From: Allacma fusca | Taxonomy: Eukaryota > Arthropoda > Collembola > Symphypleona > Sminthuridae | DNA: 64,000 bases | Assembly: GCA_947179485.1 (NCBI GenBank) | Contig: OX359248.1 | Coordinates: 32,063,378 to 32,127,377, forward strand | Direction: 5' to 3' | In this document: in pieces, positions 59,441 through 64,000 of the stretch | How positions within the stretch are numbered: the first letter of the stretch is position 1 | Layout of the letters: the number at the start of each line of letters is the position of its first letter | Translations under genes and position numbers: made by a program | The notes under the pieces: generated by a model | What the model was told of the DNA's origin: nothing | What the model saw: the letters and a program-made list of their open reading frames with translations, nothing else | Databases searched by the model: none

Positions 59441-62400
59441 TGTATGGTATTCACAGTCTCAACTACTGTAAAAGAACCGAGCAGACTGCGAGGTATGTAC
59501 TTACTCTGTTTCAGAACCAGTCTCGTTTCCCCCCATAGTTTAAGTAGGTTATTTTCTGTACTCACGTATTTATTAACACAAGTCAATTCTTTCTATATTG
59601 CAAATTGAAGAGAAGCTTGAATATATACTTGTAGTACTTGTTGGAGTCATATGCTCGTGTAAACCTTGGACATTCACAAATTCACACATGCTGGGATGCT
59701 TAATGTACAGTACTGAAGTATGTAATGAATATTTGTATTTGTTTTCCCTTGCCATTGAATTCCGCTTTTATCTATGTAATGTACATAATTCCTATACTGG
59801 AGCTATCGATAGGGAGGATCATAACACAACTCACTTTGTTTACAATGTATAATATTGATGGGGAGAATGGACTTCCTAATGCTCTTATGAGTATTTAACT
59901 ATTATGGACATATTGTCTATACGCGTAGCAGAGAAGCCTCTCATTATTTACCGTATATTTGCTCGATGAAGGGATGTAAAAAGGAGTGATTGATACTGAC
60001 AGTTGCGTGCTCGTGGTCAGGCTGTAATTAATCTAGTGGGTATAATTGAACGAGGGATCTGATAAATGTGAGAAAATCTAGTATCCTTTGGGAGGAAGGG
60101 CTCAGTGGTTCCTGTCTAAGCATCTGTAAAATAGCGTGTATTGATGGAAAGTATGTTCTGAAGTGAAAAGTATGTGTTTATCCGCCTGTAGCTCAGGAAT
60201 AATAATAATTGTAGGTTCTGAGATGCTCGGTACTTTGGGAAGATGATGGTGCTAGAATTGTATATCGTGACTTTTTGACTGTATTAATAATTCAGTCTGG
60301 GTGTGTGGTTTATCTGTAGCACAGAGCACAGCACAATAATTGAATTGTTTTATACGGAGCTGTAATGAAAGTAAAATGAAGTGAAACATTAGTCAACTCA
60401 AGCTCTCTCACATATGCAAGTGGACTGATATGGATGCAACACAGTTGCAGTATTTACGCATGTCGGAACTTACAATTAGTGTATTTATTTTATTGTGAGG
60501 CTGTGACTTCTGGTAGCGGTGCTTCCTTTGAATACAAATTATATGTGTATGTAATGTGTGTATGTATCTACCTATACAAGAGGTTAAGAGATTAGGATTA
60601 TTCATGCTGTGTAATCGGCCGTGTACTAGTGGGATTTTCTCTAACACACAGTTATGGAATTACAATGAATCTCATTCTCTATTCAGGGATCTCACATCTT
60701 TCACTATTATGCTGTTTTCGCTAGAAACGTTTTCTTCTCTTTATGGGGTCAGGTAGTTGAGCAGAGTTCGTTCTTAATTTCTAACATGCACATAATATAG
60801 GATAGGACTAAAGGAACAATTAGAATTTTATGGGAAGAGCCGCCTTTGGTAAGCGCTTGCCATTACAAATAAGTATAATTATATACGTGCGTACTCAAAG
60901 CTTGAAGGGAGAAAATGCTTTATGTGTGGAAACATTTCCTTTGACTACTTAAGGAATAAGAGTATGAGTTAAAGCAGGATTAATTTGTTAAGGGAAGTCA
61001 GCTTAATTGTCTCAACTCAGACACGTGCAGTTACCAGTGGTTTCAATGCCAGAACTGGGACACATGCTATTGATTCGCATTAATTACCGGTCTAATAACT
61101 ACCAGGATGCCATTTACGCATTTCCATGTGATTTCGGTTCGGCTTTGCAAAACCAACTATTTAAAATTAATATGACTCGCATTGTGCTCCCTATATTTTA
61201 GGGTTGGAATGTTAGTAATAATTAAATGTATTAATTAGATTGGAATTTCCATATTCCGTAATCACTTCAAGCAAGTAAAGATAAAGGAACTGAAGCAGTA
61301 AGATTTATTTCATTCCAACAAGGAAAATAATCCTGTGTTACAAGGAAGAAAATAGAAATTTAATTTGAGATTAGAATTGAGGACTATTTTCTGATTATTT
61401 GCATGTCTCTGAGCTGAGTGGCGTGTGTGTGAGTTGTGTGTGTAGAGAATCGAATCAGAATTTGTGTTAACTTGTATCTCTGCTAAATTATTTACACGCT
61501 ATAGCCTCTTTCTTGTTGCATGTATTCTATTCATTGGAGAGGAACTATGTATGTGTAAAATAGTTATTGCTTTGATTATGATGGTAGTGCAGAAAGTTTT
61601 GGTTGAAAATGCCGATTTCACAGATCGTTCTAGATTTTGAAGGTGATGTCAGATGAGAGCAGCGGTAGGTGTAATAATAATTTTCACTGTATGTACTGTG
61701 TACATGCCTTCTGTACCTGAAAAATCAGAGAGCTTTCATAAAATCTTGATTGATTCTAGGGCTGCGTGTTTACATTTTTTATACAGATCATCATTATGGT
61801 TTTTTGTCAGATAAACTCTTTTATTTACGTTTGTTTTACAGTTAGATCGTAGTGTCACGTCTCCATCACTTTGTATCAGTACATCATAATTTTTGCTGAC
61901 AGGGGACGAAAGTTAATGCTTGTACGGATGCCAAATTATATCTTTTTACACGATCCGAAATATGTCAAGTGTCGTTCATTCACTTTTGATTATCTGATTA
62001 ATGGCCACCTCGGGATACTTTCTAAGTCACATGCATTTTTTGTTTTAACTTCCTGTAACACTTCTATCATTTTTAATGTATAATTGATTTATTTTGTTAA
62101 GTGAGGTTGATTTTTTTGTAGCAACATCAAATGAAGAGCATTATGAATACTCTTCAAATTTTTTGTATCTTCTTTTTTTTTGTCTTTAGGGCAAAAGAGA
62201 TTTCTTTATTTTTCATTTACTTTTTAGAGATTTATAGCATGTGAATCATTTAATCTATGTATATGAGGTATGTCTTTCTTGCTCTTACCAGTGCTGGTTA
62301 ATAGCAAAATCTTTTGTTTACTTAAAAGCAAACTATGTGCATACAAATAATTACATCCATTATGCATATGTACATGCATGTTCAAGTTGCTTTTAAGTTG

Positions 62401-64000
62401 TCGAAATTTAAGGGGGTTAGTGCCTATATGCATTACATTGGACATTCTCAGGAATTTAAAAATGGTAAGAGCATTTCCATTCGTATGACTGCTATTACAT
62501 GCAGTCAGTAATTGCATCTGCAGATACGTGGCTGTAGATACTAGATTAATGATTTAAAGATTATTTGTAAAACTTAGTACGTGTAGTTTCAAATATCTTT
62601 GGGCATTCCGCTCAATGAAGAGTGAGTGGTAAAGCTTGTACTGTCGGAAAGTAGAGTAAACTTGGTAAAATATAGGAAAAGTTGTAATATAAACTATTCA
62701 CTTAATATGATTTCACACCAAGGTTTAAATTGCAAGCATTAAATATTTATGCTCTACTTTATTATTTTTGAGATGACTGTATTTACAAATGAGACATGAG
62801 ACCACTACAGAAACTGAATGGTGGACTTAGCGTCCGTACCGTATATAATGTAAATTTTTGTAAATAAATATGCAGGACACGAAGTGTATTCTTTTGTCTT
62901 CCTTTGAATGGTCACCTGCTTAAGTTAATGCTCAACCCCGGAGATGTGTAAGAGTATTAACACATATATAGATACACATGTAATTACGTACATTTTTTTG
63001 AGGCTGAAAGCGTTTGTTTTGGTGAGAATAACAATTAGTCTTGGAAGTTGTAGGCGTGAAGGCAAAAATAATGTACAGAAGTTCTCCTCAATAGCATAAA
63101 CACGGAACTCGCGTTCTTGTTGCTCGTATGAAATTAATGGAAAGAAGACATGTAGGACTGGATGGTGTTTTACATGTGATTAAGAAATTCAACAATTGTA
63201 TTGTAGTTAGAATTTGCAACTTATGAACAATTTAGTATCTGTATTTCGAAATCCCTCACTAATTTTATACAGGGCTGAACACACATAATACATATTATGT
63301 AGAGATCTCTACCATGTCCCTCGGTTATTTCATTCATGCGGATGCTAATATTTGACGTCCGTATTTTTGCACTCTTAAAGTTGGGCAAGAGATTTAGGTG
63401 AAGTGGTAGAGATAAGGATGCCTTCCGTGAAGGAGGTAATGAGATAATTTTAAAATGGGGAGTTTTACCATGTGGAGACAAAATTATGATTGTTATGATT
63501 TCGTTATGCATATGCAGGTAGTGGTCACGTAATCGAAAATTCAGATAAAACTATTAGAGCGTCTAAGCATAAGTTGCATAAACTAAAGTTCGTGCTTAAT
63601 AAAAAGGAGAGAAAATGATCATTAGAGACATATGACTGTGCTTGCGGATGCAAACCCAGAGTGGTCATACCTGCTTAAATAAAAAGTTGAAAGCTATTAC
63701 ATTGAGCACAGGGAGTGTGGATAAAAGTAGGTGCTCTGCATTGAATGAATCTTGCATAATATCTATCTACAGAATAAATCTTAAAGTTGCTTTTAATCTT
63801 CTGATGTGGTAAATAAATATAATGCATTGTTATCGTCACAAGTGAAGAGAGTTTTTGAGGTATGACTTGGATATCTACGTAGGATACGTCCACAGATTAG
63901 CTGTAGTATGACCAGGGGAATATGTGTAAGTGCTGGCACACATCAACAGCCTCGCGTTCAAAAAACGATACTTATATGAAGAAATCATGGTTGTGTATTA
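59441..64000. other. no gene recognised
   Basis: AT-rich sequence. Short frames near 61007, 61871, 62224 (minus) and 63221 (minus) lack splice-consistent neighbours or recognisable motifs. Confidence 0.5.

Noticed and set aside
61871-62083. 70-codon plus-strand frame
   Set aside because: Somewhat protein-like but no splice partners and no recognised motif.
1-64000. tRNA, rRNA or autonomous transposon genes
   Set aside because: I looked for T-arm-like GGTTCRANNCC boxes, rRNA-like blocks and transposase or reverse-transcriptase motifs and found none that I trust.

Overview
The window is eukaryotic nuclear DNA. Genes are split by GT-AG introns, intergenic and intronic DNA is AT-rich, and GA/CT, CA/TG and TACA/TGTA simple repeats are dense. 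Protein content (an adenylyl cyclase type 3, Mediator subunit 30, a clavesin-like lipid-transfer protein and a large Thr/Pro-rich secreted protein) fits an arthropod. The abundance of TACATACA/TGTATGTA repeats reminds me of parasitic copepod (sea louse) DNA, but that species guess is weak inference.

Layout. (1) 47-1325, + strand: two exons of a CRAL-TRIO/clavesin-like gene whose 5' part lies outside the window and whose 3' end is unresolved. (2) 1.4-14.5 kb: no convincing coding exon; many GA/CT and CA microsatellites and a possible upstream region of the next gene. (3) 14562-44155, + strand: a 21-exon adenylyl cyclase. Every junction keeps frame and the joined CDS is 3924 nt (1307 residues), with two six-helix membrane modules and the catalytic C1 and C2 domains. 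Its first intron carries a 334-bp foldback element. (4) About 46262-46960, + strand: a small candidate three-exon gene of 85 residues, unrecognised. (5) 49378-47266, - strand: MED30 in six exons (298 residues), tail-to-tail with the small gene. Possible noncoding exons on the same strand lie at 51570-50932. (6) 57695-53457, - strand: a 1412-residue secreted Thr/Pro-rich, mucin-like protein in one large exon, with a possible spliced alternative C-terminus. (7) 57.8-64 kb: no gene recognised, except one ORF with plausible splice sites near 57938-58131, plus a second, minimal member of the foldback family at 59359-59435.

The genes do not form one pathway. The cyclase makes cAMP at membranes, MED30 is part of the nuclear Mediator complex, the clavesin-like protein binds lipids, and the mucin-like protein is exported.

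The most interesting structure is the foldback family. The 17.2-kb copy has five units at a near-exact 32-nt period, then five inverted units at a 32-nt period. The 59.4-kb copy has one 32-nt arm on each side of a 13-nt loop. Both have the same CGTCG ends and both are flanked by 4-bp direct repeats.
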